Shown here: positions 34,729 to 45,765 of the stretch, piece after piece | Layout of the letters: each line of letters begins with the position of its first letter | Position numbering within the stretch: position 1 is the first letter of the stretch | DNA from: Cryptomeria japonica | Taxonomy: Eukaryota; Streptophyta; Pinopsida; Cupressales; Cupressaceae | NCBI RefSeq assembly: GCF_030272615.1 | Contig: NC_081414.1 | Location: forward strand, 305,309,164-305,371,163 | DNA: 62,000 bases | Direction: 5' to 3' | Program-made: the position numbers and the translations under genes | The notes under the pieces: model-generated | What the model saw: the letters and a program-made list of their open reading frames with translations, nothing else | Told to the model about the DNA's origin: nothing | Database searches by the model: none

Positions 34729-36760
34729 TCAAAGGTGATGGAAAGTTCTTTAGGGATTTTCTGCTGCTCCACATAGTTAATCACATTCGGAGTCATGGAC
34801 ACAAGATCATCAGGTGAGACAGAGGAATCAGTAGTATCAATTGCATTAGAGGTATGAGAAGGTAATGGATCAGTAAAAATCTGAAGATTTTGGTTAGGAG
34901 GAGCTACAGATGTGTTGCCTTTATCATTCACTCCAGAAACAGAAATAGTATTATTATCAATCAAATCTTGAATTTTACCCTTTAAAGCAAAACATTTTTC
35001 AGTATCATGCCCAGGTTGACGATGAAATTGACAAAAAGATTTGTTATCAAAATAGGGTGAATTAATCTTTGCAGGATCTATTTGCCTTATAGGAGGAAGA
35101 GTAAGCACATTTTGTTCCAATAACTTATTCATAATACTATTGAATGATTCATTCAAAGGAGTAAACTTTCTTTCTTTCTTGAAAAACTTAGAAATAGGAG
35201 GCACACCTGATGCTGCATTCACATTGTTGTTGATGATGTTTTCATTGAATTTAATGGACTCTCTGTTCGGTTTAAACTTCCCAAATGGTTGTTGACTACT
35301 ATCGCCCTTATCACTTGGAGCCATAGGATGTGATTGTTCCATTTGACTCACAGTCAGTTGATAATTGTGAAGAGTTGCGCACAACTGTTGGAAAGAAGTA
35401 AACTCAGAAAACAGGAGTTTGTCTCGAATATATTTTTGTAAATTAGAAATAAAGATTCTTTGAATATCATTGTCAGGCACTGGAAAAGAAATTTGAGCAT
35501 ACAAATGCTTATATCTACCAATGAAATCAGTCACTTTTTCTTTAACACCTTGTTTACAATGCATTAAATCAATCAAAGTAACTTTAGGACTTATATTGTT
35601 TTGAAATTGTTGAATGAAAGCATTTGCAAGTTGTTCGAAAGAAGTAATAGAATAGGAAGGCAATGAGCAATACCATTGTAGGGCTTTGTCTCTTAATGTT
35701 CTAGTAAACAATTTTGCAAGCAACCTTTGGTCATAAGCAAAATCAGTACATATTGTTTGAAAGGTCTTAACATGTGTTAGAGGATCACCCTTACCATTAT
35801 AAAGCTCCAAATGTGGAATTTCAACATGTTTAGGGGGAATAGCTCGAACAATGTCTCGAGAAAGTGGGCTCGCAACATCAAATGTGGGCACACTAAACTT
35901 AGATTGATTCATAGAGGCAAATTGTTGCTGTAAAGAAGAGACAGTTTGTGCAAATTGTTAATGGTCGCTTTAGTCGAAGAGTTCATATTAGACGTGTTAG
36001 ATTGTGATGGAGGTGTTATGTTATTGAAAGAAGGTAGAGAGTAAGGTGGTGGGACACTATGATAGTTAGTCATAGGAGATGATTGGAAAGGAGGAACACT
36101 ACAAGGAGGAATGGAAAACGAATTGCCCCCTTGTGTCATGTTCATTTGTGGTGATATAATAGGAACACTTATTGAAGGAATGAATGAAGAAGTCAGATTG
36201 AATGAAGGAAGAGGGTTGATTGAAGAAGAGGGATTGCCCCCATGACTAGTGATCATAGGAGGAATGTCTTGTATTGAAGTAGTCATTATGTTTGATGTAA
36301 AAGTAGGTATACTAGCAATAGAAGTCGTCAAAGGAATAGAATGATTGTCTTGAGTAGGAGGTTGTGTATAACCTAAGGTTTCAGCACAAATTTTCATAGG
36401 CATCACATTTGAATCCACAATGTGTGCAATACCACGCAAAATATCAATTCCATTCTTATCACTTTGAAGCATACGTTTTAGACCCTCAATTAAAGGAAGA
36501 GCTTGACTATCAGGGTATTCTTGAGACATCCATTGTCAAAAATCATCAAATTGGTTATCCAATTTTGAAAGTTGTTCTACAGAAACCTCATGGAGAGATT
36601 CTTCGTCATTAAGAGGATTAGAGGAATTACCCATGTCCTCATTAAAAAGGCCATTCAAATTAGGTTCCATCTCCTCGGTAATTACACCTAGGGAGGACTT
36701 AATTCTAAGGCTTCGTCTAACGGGAATAGTGTAAGTAGGACTTATTGTTGTAAAACTCAT
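34686..36760 (-). pseudogene. Element C gag
   Basis: Starts at ATG 36760 (MSFTTISPTYTIPVRRSLR) with an acidic N-terminus, a Ser/Pro/Asn-rich linker (36529-35970), a short coiled coil, then the gag core at 35912-34686. The core has HLELYNGKGDPLTHVKTFQ, LRDKALQWYCSLPSYSITSF, LANAFIQQFQNN and VTDFIGRYKHLYAQI, the pattern of Ty3/gypsy Retrotrans_gag. A Cys/His block CQFHRQPGHDTEKC follows. A one-base shift near 35965 and a stop near 36533 break the frame. It would form the particle. Confidence 0.88.
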
Positions 36761-36769
36761 GCACTAAAG

Positions 36770-37920
36770 AGAGAGAGAGATTTTGAATTTTAGAGGTAGC
36801 AAATTTCAGTAAAATCAGCCAATCTTGTAGATTTAAGCTGTTAAATACAATCAGGACAATCTCCCAAAATTTCAGAAAAAATGTCCGGGACTGTGGCACT
36901 CGGGGTGCACACGGTCCTCGCAACTTTTTTTGAAATTTACAGGGATGAAAGTTATGATGATTTTACAGCTAACCTGAAAAAATTGAGTGATTTTACGATC
37001 TATAGATAGGCCAAATTAAAGTTGCAATCTCAAAATTGAACCCTACCAAGATTGTCGAAAAATGCAAAATTTGAATTTTGAAAAAGAGAGGGAAACTGAA
37101 ATTTTGAATTTTATGATTTTAGAGGGAATACCAAAAGCAATGCAAGTTTTGAAATTTGAAAATTGACTCAATTTCACGCAAAATTCAATTTTGAAAGCGG
37201 AAATCAAAGTTGTTGTAATTAAGCACTTAATTTCAAAAGTCACAAATTGCAAAAATTTGAATAAAGCACTGAAATTTCGAATGAATGATAACACACTTTT
37301 CAGATTTAGGACTGTAAGAAACACAATTTTGACACAAATTTCAATTTCAAATTTTTTTGAATGATTAGAAGCCTCAATCCAAGCAATCGCTAGACCAACT
37401 TTGACTGTAATTTTGAAAGTGTTAGAATTGATGAAATCAGCCAAAATTCTGGATTTTAGCAGAAAAATATAGTAAGATCTAGCTCCCGAAATTTTGAAAA
37501 AAATGTCGGGGACGATGGCACTCGGAGTGCACACGGTCCTCGCAACTTTTTTCCAAATTTTGAGGGATGAAAGATATTGTGATTTTATTGCGGAATCCAA
37601 AGTTACAGCCGATTTGGAGGTGTTTTGATTAGTGAAATTGTCGGACAAAGGTTGAATCAAGAGGGTCTCAAAAATTAGGGTTTTGACACTTAACCACTTA
37701 ATTTTCAAAATTAAAGCACAAATATGAATTGATAGTTTGTAATAGAAGGGCAGATCTGAAACAAGCATTAACAATTAAACATTTCACAAGTTTAATTACT
37801 TAAAAAGAAAATTTAGGGTTTTTATGCAATTAACCTCTAAAATTTTGCAAAAGATCAAACATGGAAATATAATTAGGAAAGCAAAATTTTTAGATCTAAC
37901 CATGAATAATCAGAAAGGAT
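36770..37920 (-). other. Element C leader with internal duplication
   Basis: Untranslated stretch between primer site and gag. It contains two related segments (about 36780-36960 and about 37430-37600), each with 'atgtcggggacgatggcact' or a variant, then CGGNGTGCACACGGTCCTCG. The same motif is also in both LTRs (about 31700-31730 and 38310-38340). Any long open frame here is low-complexity and not protein-like. Confidence 0.7.
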
Positions 37921-37939
37921 GTTCACGTCAGGTTCACCA
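37921..37939 (-). other. Element C primer-binding site
   Basis: The minus strand reads TGGTGAACCTGACGTGAAC three bases after the 5' LTR. The site at 18739 in element I differs at two positions. I could not assign the tRNA. Confidence 0.8.
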
Positions 37940-37942
37940 AAA

Positions 37943-39206
37943 TGTAAAGCGGAAAAATCGAACCCTAGTTGTTCTCCCCTCCCCAACTCCAAGGAGAGAG
38001 AAGGGAGATTCACTAGGGTTGATGGTTTTCACTTAGGAGGGACTTTACATTCAAAAGAGGGGTTGAAACCCACAAGATCCAATCCCACGCAATGCAAGAT
38101 TGGATTCTAAATGAGTTTCAAGGGTTGTGATAGCAAGGCTACCCTCTTTTGTAAAGAATGTAGATAGAATGATTAAGCTAGGAATACATAGAAAGTGAGA
38201 AAGATTCGCTTATAAGCTAAGATAGGGATATGATATGAAGCTGCGGACCTGGAATTAGTAGTAAAATTTCGGGACGGTGCTGTTCTGCAAATTTGAGCAA
38301 AAGTTGATGGGACGATGGTGCCCAGCGTGCACACGGTCCTCCGAAAAATCTGCGAAACGAAGGGGGATCTGTTCGTCTCTGCACAAGGATTCCAGATCTT
38401 CAATTTCAGCTGCGTACCTGTAACCTACACACAAAAAAGTGAAGATGATTGGGGGGTTAGGGATTAGGGGTTTGCCCTTAGGTCAAACGCCGGTTTTGGA
38501 ATTAACCAAGAAATGAGAAATGCTGTAAATGTAAATGACTGTAATGTAAAACAAGTACTAGTACCTTGTTGTAAGGATGTTTGTATCCTTATATGCGAAG
38601 GTATAGATGTTGTTGTTTGTTGTATGTTGTATGTTGTAGCATGTGATCTCCTCTTCAATGGTTGAATCCTTGTCTTGAATGCAACACTTAGCCTTGAATG
38701 GAGACTTAGAATGATCAATTGCTTGAAGGAATGTTTGAATGCTTGAATGCTTGAATGCTTGAATGTTTGAGTATCGTTTCCACCTTTTTCACCTCTATCC
38801 AAATGAGAGAGGAAAATGTAGTTTATATACTTGCCAATTAGGGTTGATAGACTGATTTTCCCGACCTTAAGCCGACCAGGAAATGTTATTTTCCAATTTG
38901 CAAACAAAAAGATCCGAAGTCCCATAGGAGACCGGGCCCAAAATAGGGCCAGGGACCAGGGCGCTAGGGGCCATGGTCCTAGGGGACCAGGGCACCCTAG
39001 TCCTGAAGGACCAAGGTGCTGGGCGCTCTTGTCCCACCTCCCGAGACAGCAGGGTGCAAGGAGGGATCAGGCAGGGTGCTGGAAAAATGCAGTTTTTGAT
39101 GTTGTGGACAAGTTTCGGGGTCTCCATTCAGGTTCAGTGTTGCGTCGCCATCGTGAAGACCCAAATGCAGTCGAAATTGCAAGTGTTGCAATTTTAGGAC
39201 GCTACA
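37943..39206 (-). repeat. 5' LTR of element C
   Basis: 1,264 bp, TGTAAAGCGG to GACGCTACA, directly followed by ATGAC. It has the promoter-like TATA box at 38821-38830 and a shortened GC-rich triplicate. Confidence 0.95.
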
Positions 39207-39211
39207 ATGAC

Positions 39212-41239
39212 TATACTCACAACAGGACTACCTGGATCAGAATACTCTGGAATAGCAATTTTTCCTAACATAATATTAGCCAATTGACCCATAACATGAA
39301 CTGTTTGTGGATCCTTTTTCTTTCTACCAGGTTTCTTTAGGCATGCCTCTTTCAATGCTTTACTATATATTGGAGCATCCTTTATTGCTTGCAGCAATGG
39401 AATTTTAACACAAATGTGCTTCAGTTGATCAAGAATATCAAAGCTTTGTTGTTGATCAGTTGAAACTTCTTTGTCTTTCAATCTATGGGGAAATGGTGGT
39501 AATATTTGATTATGAGGTATTACATCTTTAGGATTAGAGATTGGTTGCTCTTCTTGTACCTCACTAATAACTCGCTGAGAGGGATTAGGTAGTGTTGTTC
39601 TAGATTGTAGGTGAATATCATCTAGTGATAAAGAATAGGCTGGGTATTGATTAGCATCAGCTGAATAAGCTTGTTGTTGTTGCTTAGATTTGATATTTGG
39701 ATTAGGCAACAGTTGAGTAGGCAGCTGTGTTGGCTTGGGAGGTGGTGCTATGGCTACAAGAGGTGGCATTAAAGCAGGAGGTTGTGGCTGCTAAGCAGGT
39801 GGTTGATATCTAGAAGATTGGGATGACCATTATGGGTTTCCCCTCCATTGAGAGGTAGGTTGCCAATTCCCTTGAAACTGGTTCCTTGCACCTTGAGGTG
39901 GATACCAGTTTCCCTGTGGCTGTTGCCACTGGGGGATTTGATTAGAAAATTGTTGTCCTTGGCCTTGTGATCCATACCAATGTGGATAATTACCAAAATT
40001 TTGAGAATACTGTGTTTGCCATTAGTTATTTGGTGCATAAGAATTACCACTATAACCAGAAAAGGAAAGTGGATTAGGTGGCATACCTTGTCTTTGAAAA
40101 TTTGGTCTTCTCTGAGCAACATAGAAGACTTATTCATCCTCCCCTTGAATTGGTTTGAAATCAGGTACTTCAACATTTTCAACCATCTTACATCTGCAAT
40201 CTTTCTTCCACTACTTACAATAAGGACATAATTCTACAAGAAATGCATCAGCTTCCTCATGCTTCTTCTTAGCTACCAATGTATCCAACTGAGTAGCCAT
40301 ATTGTTTATAATATCCTCCTTGAAATCTTTTAACAAATGGCTAAGTTCCAACCTAGAAACTCTAGTTCCAGATGATGATGATAGTGCTCCTAGCATAAAT
40401 CTCCTATTCTTCTTAGAAGTAGATCTGGAATACTTCTTACAAATTTGTCCTATTTCAGCCCAAGTAGACTGTGTAATGTTTCCTCCCCCCATTAGATCTA
40501 AGGAATCAGTGCATTCATCATTGATACCCCTCAAGAATATCAATTTGAGGGAATCTTCATTCAGAGTACTATGCTTGGACTTCTTGACACTAAACAAAAA
40601 CCTTTCCAGATAATCCTCAAGGCTCTCATCTTCAGTTTGTGTCATTCTAAAGATATCGTCCCCATGATGATCATCGCCTCTACAATAATCTTTGTATTTT
40701 GCAAGAAACAACCGTTTCATTTCATCCCATGTATTGATTGTGCTACTACCCAAGTTCATAAACCATCTCAAGGATGACTCCTTCAAAGTGGTTGGAAAAT
40801 TTTTGAGTCTATGGGCATCTGTAGTATAGTCAAAACTCCTACAGAGAACATCAAACTCAAACAGAAATGTATCCGGACCCTCTGTCACCAACCCATAGAA
40901 TTTAGGAAGTGAAGATGCTGGAATGTTCTTGAGGTTAGCATTATCATGCTGGTCAGAGATGAGAAACTCAAATGTTGGGCCAGGTGGTGGATTATTTCCA
41001 ATAGGAGGTGGGTTCCCTTGCATTGGACTTGTGGGGGTTATTACAATAGGCAATTCTTCTTCTTGTGGACCAAAAAGGAATTAAAGACTACCTTTTGAAA
41101 ATTCAGACTCAGGGTGATTCAAATTTTGTGGGACTTGATACTGCTCAGAAAAAGGGTTTATATCTGGAAAACTATCTTCTTCATGAGTAGTATGAGTGGG
41201 CAAAAATCTACCTCTGGCATCTCTTCTTCTATTATGCAT
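39212..41239 (-). pseudogene. Element B gag and start of protease
   Basis: Starts at ATG 41239-41237 (MHNRRRDARGRFLP), about 70 bases after the primer site. The gag core reads SLPKFYGLVTEGPDTFLFEF, SSLRWFMNLGSSTINTWDEM and EDYLERFLFSVKKSKHS. A Cys block (ELCPYCK) follows, then a long Gln/Pro/Asn-rich stretch and a helical LKHICVKIPLLQAIKDAPIY block with PGRKKKDP that leads into protease. The phase holds throughout; the breaks are TAA and TAG codons, at least six, in a Gln-rich context. Element C cuts it at 39206. Confidence 0.9.
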
Positions 41240-41311
41240 GCAGATTCATGAAATTCAAACAATTAACTAAAAACTAAAATAATCATAAAAGGATCTTAGC
41301 TTGACACCATA

Positions 41312-41327
41312 CCCAGCAACGGCGCCA
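41312..41327 (-). other. Element B primer-binding site (tRNA-Asp type)
   Basis: The minus strand reads TGGCGCCGTTGCTGGG four bases after the 5' LTR. This is the primer site typical of plant Tat/Athila elements, with a late mismatch. Confidence 0.92.
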
Positions 41328-41331
41328 AAAA

Positions 41332-42576
41332 TGTCTACCCCAACTATAATGACAATAATAATACCCCTAATTGAAATCTCAATCCGATGTTTGGACATTC
41401 ATATGGTAGAGTTTACTATTCTCATGGCTGGTGTTCATTTAGTTGTCAATCCAGGAACGTAAAACTTGAAATGGGTCTGCAATATATATGCACTAAGCTC
41501 CTTAATGATTATTCTAAATTACTGCAGGAAAGGTAGGAATGGAAATCATAAAAGGCTAAATGAAAACTTTACAAAACTTTTCTAAAATGATCTAATGAAA
41601 ATAATAGGAATCACACTGTTCTGCCTTGGCTGCAGGAACAGTCAAAGGATCTATTTCCAGTGGCTGAAGGAACAATCCAGTCATGAACTTCTACTACAAC
41701 TAAGTAAAAATTAACTTCAATAATCATAAACATAGGATCACTCACCAAGTGGGCCCCCTTGGATGAGTGATATCAAACTCTCAGCAAAGAACTATTAATA
41801 GATCAGAATAACATATTTTTATTCATTTCTTCCTGAAAGATGATTACATATTCTAAGAGAGAAAATTTAGAATGCATGACAAAAAATCTGCTCAATCCCT
41901 TTCCATTCTGTCTAACTCTTAGAAAAGAAGGAAGAGCTTATTATAAAGAAAAGATAAACTACAATGGACAACTCTAGTTATACCCAGAAGAAGAGGCAGA
42001 TAACTGTCAGATGAAGGGGATAACAAAGAGCTTGGCTACAGGAACTGTGGATCTGAAACCGAACCACAGTCTTTGCACGCCAAAGTGATATTTTGCAAAT
42101 TAAACATGCACCAAAGTTAAACTCACATGGTGAAGTACAAATGCTCTGATTATGCCATAGATTGCACTCACTTGAATCTCCTTCAATTTGACCTCCAACT
42201 ATCTGAACGTGATTCTCCAGTCCTTAGGTGCGAAAGAAAATTCTCCACGACAATATCAATTATTATCTGCACTAAAACAAAAACAACATACAAGGACATG
42301 CATATGGATCTTACTTAACTAATACATTCATTAACTCACATATGAAATCATCCTAAATAATCTAGATATCACAGGGACAAACCATTTGGCTACAAGAATA
42401 AATTGGCATGGCTATAGGAATTAACCGACAAAGTTCAAACATGATTTCTTAAGTTCAGTTTTAAAACATGGATTACATATAGTCAATTCACAATATTTTA
42501 CTATCACAATGCAACCCAAAAGATACCAAAAACCTAAGAGTCTTGATAAAAAACATGTCAATACACTGACTTATCA
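41332..42576 (-). repeat. 5' LTR of element B
   Basis: 1,245 bp, TGTCTACCCC to CTTATCA, followed directly by ATGAT. It pairs with 23659-24904. Confidence 0.95.
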
Positions 42577-42581
42577 ATGAT

Positions 42582-43508
42582 GAAAAGGAAACTCTTAGAG
42601 AACTTGCAAACAAGTTGAGACAAGAAAATAATACTATGAAGAATGAAATGTAAGATATGACTATGAGGTTTTGTAAAGACAATGAAGACAAGAAGAAGAA
42701 TGAAGAAGACTTGACTAGGAGACTAAATGATGTTGGAAATGAAAATCTAAGACTTAGTCATGAAAATGATATGTTGAAGATAGATTTGATTCACGTGCAA
42801 CATGATAAAACTGAGCTTATGAGACAAATGGGAATTTTGGAAAATGAATTGTGTACTGCAAATCAACACAAAGAGAAATTCAAGAAAAGTTTAGAGGAAC
42901 TTGATAACATGCTGAAAAGTCAGAAACCTAATGGAGATACTAATGGACTTGGATTTAAAGTTGGAGAAAGTTCCGGTACTGCAAACAATCTAGATCAGAA
43001 CAAATCGGTAAGACAACCTAATGCTTACAAGTTTAATGGCAAATGTTTCAATTGCAACAAATATGGTCATAAAGAAAATCACTGTAGATTTAGAAACAAT
43101 CAGAAAATTAATGCACCCACCGGTCAATGTTCCAAATGCAACAAAGTTGGTCATAATTCAGAAAACTGCAGAATGAATGTGAGATGCTATGTTTGTGGAA
43201 GATTTGGGCACTTATCTAATCAATGTAGAACACAAACCGACATAGGATATGGAAATTCTATTAAGAGGAATAATGTGACTTGTTATACTTGTAACAAAAT
43301 TGGACATATTACAAAATTTTGTAGAAGCAAGACTTCACCGACAAATAATAAAGGATCCAGTTTGAAAGGCAAAGAAAAGGTAGATGAGGTAAAACAAGAA
43401 TTTTCAAAACAATGGATTAGGAAGAGAGATCAAAATGTTGATGAGACTATCTCTATACCGGTAGAACAAAGTAACCCTCCACTGGAAGGAGAATCTTCAT
43501 CCAACTGA
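42582..43508 (+). pseudogene. Element A gag remnant, part 2 (coiled coil and four zinc knuckles)
   Basis: Continues the frame of 23438-23658. A TAA at about 42651 is followed by 283 open codons. Residues 1-90 of that run are a charged coiled coil (RRLNDVGNENLRLSHENDM, LENELCTANQHKEKF). Four CX2CX4HX4C knuckles then follow: CFNCNKYGHKENHC, CSKCNKVGHNSENC, CYVCGRFGHLSNQC and CYTCNKIGHITKFC (43044-43322). All twelve Cys and four His are intact. The tail is Lys/Ser-rich. It probably bound nucleic acid. Most copia gags have one or two knuckles, so four is unusual. Confidence 0.88.
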
Positions 43509-43810
43509 GAAGTAACCCTTTGGGGGTATTGAAGCAAATTGAATATCATGTAGATTACCCTCGGTCGATGGTGAGAAGATAGATTTCTTCTTTACCGGAA
43601 GATGTGTTAAGTTTTCACTTAACCGAAGAACATTTAATGCGGTTGGTAAGAGAAAAGTCATTATAAACCATCAGATTTCCCTCATTTTTGACTCACCAAG
43701 CATTCAAATTAGTAGAGAGCACGAAAATTGAGCGAAGGAATTCAAGAAAAGGTGCAAAGCAATTTCTTTCAAGCATTCAGATATTGCCAGGCAGCTAAAG
43801 GTATTTTTCA

Positions 43811-45553
43811 ATGGCTTCTTCTTCTACTCTCGAGTTTATTGTGAATCCTACTATTGTGGAAAATGTAAAATGCCCTAGACCCGTGTTTAAAATAATTCTT
43901 GAAGTAGCTAAGCAAGATGATTCCATAGGGACATTTTTCAAAAATTCCTAAAGGTGTAGCATTTGTTGAAGACCCTAGATTATATATACATTGCAACATT
44001 GAAGAATTAGGTTCTGAGGAATTGTTGAAAATGTTTAGAATGGTAATTTGTGTTGAAAATGGCACTGTTAAACCTGAACACAAGATTGTGGAGACTTTAG
44101 GTTTTATTGAGATATTGAATATCCCTGAATTTCTAGAAGAAGTAGTGAGAATTGTCCTAAGTAGAGCACATGGAGAATTTCTATGGTTGGCTTCTGTCTA
44201 CAAAATAACCCGATAAGAAATTAGGGCAGTAACTAGTTTACCCTCAACCGGCATCAAACCTGACAAAACAAAGAAAGTTCCTAACAACAAAGTAATGACC
44301 CTAACTGGAGCAAAATCAGATAGTAGATCACTAAGAGTGAATGATATCAAAGACATCAATGTGAGATTCATAAATATGGTGCTAGGTTACAAGACTACAC
44401 ATGCAAACAAGCTTAATTCAGTTTCTAGTCTTTGCATTAACAATGCTTATGAAATGGTTAACAACAATGCAATGATAGATGTGTGTGAATGGCTAAAAGA
44501 TGAACTCATAGATAATTTGAAAAAGATTAAAGGAGATAAGAAAGGGACATTTCACTTTGGTAATCTTTTAGTATGCTTAATGCTGCATTTCACTAAGGTT
44601 ATCCCTGGTATAGGACCAAAAGACTTTGGATATGATATACCGGTAGGAAAACAATTACAGGAAGCTTTTACCAGCATGGGAACTGCAAAAGACAAAAACA
44701 TAACTGAATACTTTAAATCTTTTCAAGCTAAAATGAAAACTAGAGAAAGACTACCGCAGAGTGTAGTGGACAAATATGACAAAGAAATCTATTTTGTCAT
44801 GAAGAACGATGGGACATGGATGGAAGCTATACTTCCTCGAACTATCTGGGTAACTGAAATGGGTTATGAGGTAGATCTCAACATTATTGAGACTTATGCA
44901 AAAACTTTGTTAGATGCACCAAGAGAACCAACATAACAAGTTTTTGGTAGTGCTGAAACTATTGAGAGTGGTGTAAAAACAATGAAGCAAAGAAAGAAAA
45001 GAGAAAAGTACATTAGGGATGCTTCGAAGAAAGTAAAGGAAATCAAAGAAAATGTTATGAACTTTACTGGGATAATGACTAGTGAGCTTGAAGGACTGCA
45101 ACCAGTACCCTATCCTTCACGCAAAAGAACAAGGACCTTGATGAAGAAACAACAGGCAGTAAGGGAATCAACCAAGAAACTAACTCCCAAGAAGAAACAG
45201 AAACCGGTCACACCTTCATTAGATGATTTGTTAAATGAAATAACTGATGATGAAAATTTGGCTAATGTGAGTAAATTGCACAATTCATTTAATGACTCTA
45301 ACAAGGAAAGCATTGAGAACTTAAATATAAACTTGGTCCTAAGTTAGACAATCTTATCTCTCAGAGAAATCAAATCTCTAAGGCATTACTTCAAGGAGAA
45401 CGATCACCAGAAGAGCACATGCATCATCTCACCGACACGATCCAATAGACTAAGGCAATCTTAAATGACAACAAAAGGTTGATGCAGAGTCATAATTTGG
45501 TTTTAGAAGATATCTTTCAGATTGTAACCAACCGGTTATAGACCTTGAGGTGA
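43811..45553 (+). pseudogene. Element A second ORF, unknown function (about 580 codons)
   Basis: ATG 43811 (MASSSTLEFIVNPTIVEN). A frame change at about 43950, TAA codons at about 44215 and 44934, a second frame change near 45330 and a TAG near 45430 break it; the end is TAG 45539 or TGA 45551. Blocks: EELLKMFRMVICVENGTV, LNIPEFLEEVVRIVLSRAHG, EIRAVTSLPSTGI, NDIKDINVRFINMVLGYKTT, FHFGNLLVCLMLHFTKVIPG, YDKEIYFVMKNDGTWMEAIL. A Lys-rich tail (KQRKKREKY, KKLTPKKKQK) and a final helical part follow. It has no protease, integrase or polymerase motif. The first third recalls the head domain of putative plant transposon proteins, like the extra ORF of element B. It sits where pol should be. Confidence 0.7.
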
Positions 45554-45599
45554 ATTTTTCTTTTTTTTTTTTGCACTCGTTTGACAATTTTTGACAACC

Positions 45600-45765
45600 T
45601 TTGTCATTGATGTCAAAGGGGGAGTGGAGAGAGAAAAATACTTATTCAGAGGAGATCATTTGCTCAGGGGGAGTACATCTTTTTGGTAACCTTTTTGGAA
45701 TTTAGTTTTGGAACAGTTTTTGGATTTTTCTCATGAGTGTTGCCATCAATGCCAAAGGGGGAGAT
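45600..45765 (+). other. Element A purine tracts
   Basis: Three similar tracts before the 3' LTR: ATGTCAAAGGGGGAGTGGAG (about 45611-45630), TCAGGGGGAGTAC (about 45664-45676) and GCCAAAGGGGGAGAT (45751-45765). The last touches the LTR and is the working one. The first and last share 'gtcattgatg/gccatcaatg' context, as if duplicated. Confidence 0.8.

Larger units (their letters stand above)
31333..39206 (-). mobile_element. Element C: gag-protease-only Ty3/gypsy retrotransposon
   Basis: 7.87 kb, LTRs at 31333-32603 and 37943-39206, primer site at 37921-37939, and a perfect ATGAC target duplication (31328-31332, 39207-39211). It lies in the protease-coding part of element B. Minus-strand ORFs give gag, a CCHC-like zinc motif and a protease-like domain followed by a Pro-rich, basic tail; no reverse transcriptase, RNase H or integrase is present. 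The LTRs are the most alike of any pair here, so it is the youngest large insertion. It must have used proteins from another element. Confidence 0.95.
23659..42576 (-). mobile_element. Element B: Ty3/gypsy retrotransposon, Tat/Athila-like, with extra ORF
   Basis: LTRs at 23659-24904 and 41332-42576, tRNA-Asp type primer site at 41312-41327, purine tract at 24905-24917, and a perfect ATGAT target duplication (23654-23658, 42577-42581). Without element C it is about 11.0 kb. The minus-strand order is gag, protease, reverse transcriptase, RNase H, integrase, then an extra 800-codon ORF before the 3' LTR. The order, primer, lack of a chromodomain and protease motif DLGA fit the non-chromovirus Tat/Athila branch. 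Confidence 0.95.

Noticed and set aside
37043-37774. A 243-codon open frame on the minus strand in the element C leader
   Set aside because: Low-complexity Lys/Phe/Ile/Ser composition from AT-rich repeats, located between primer site and gag, with no related protein and internal duplication of noncoding motifs.
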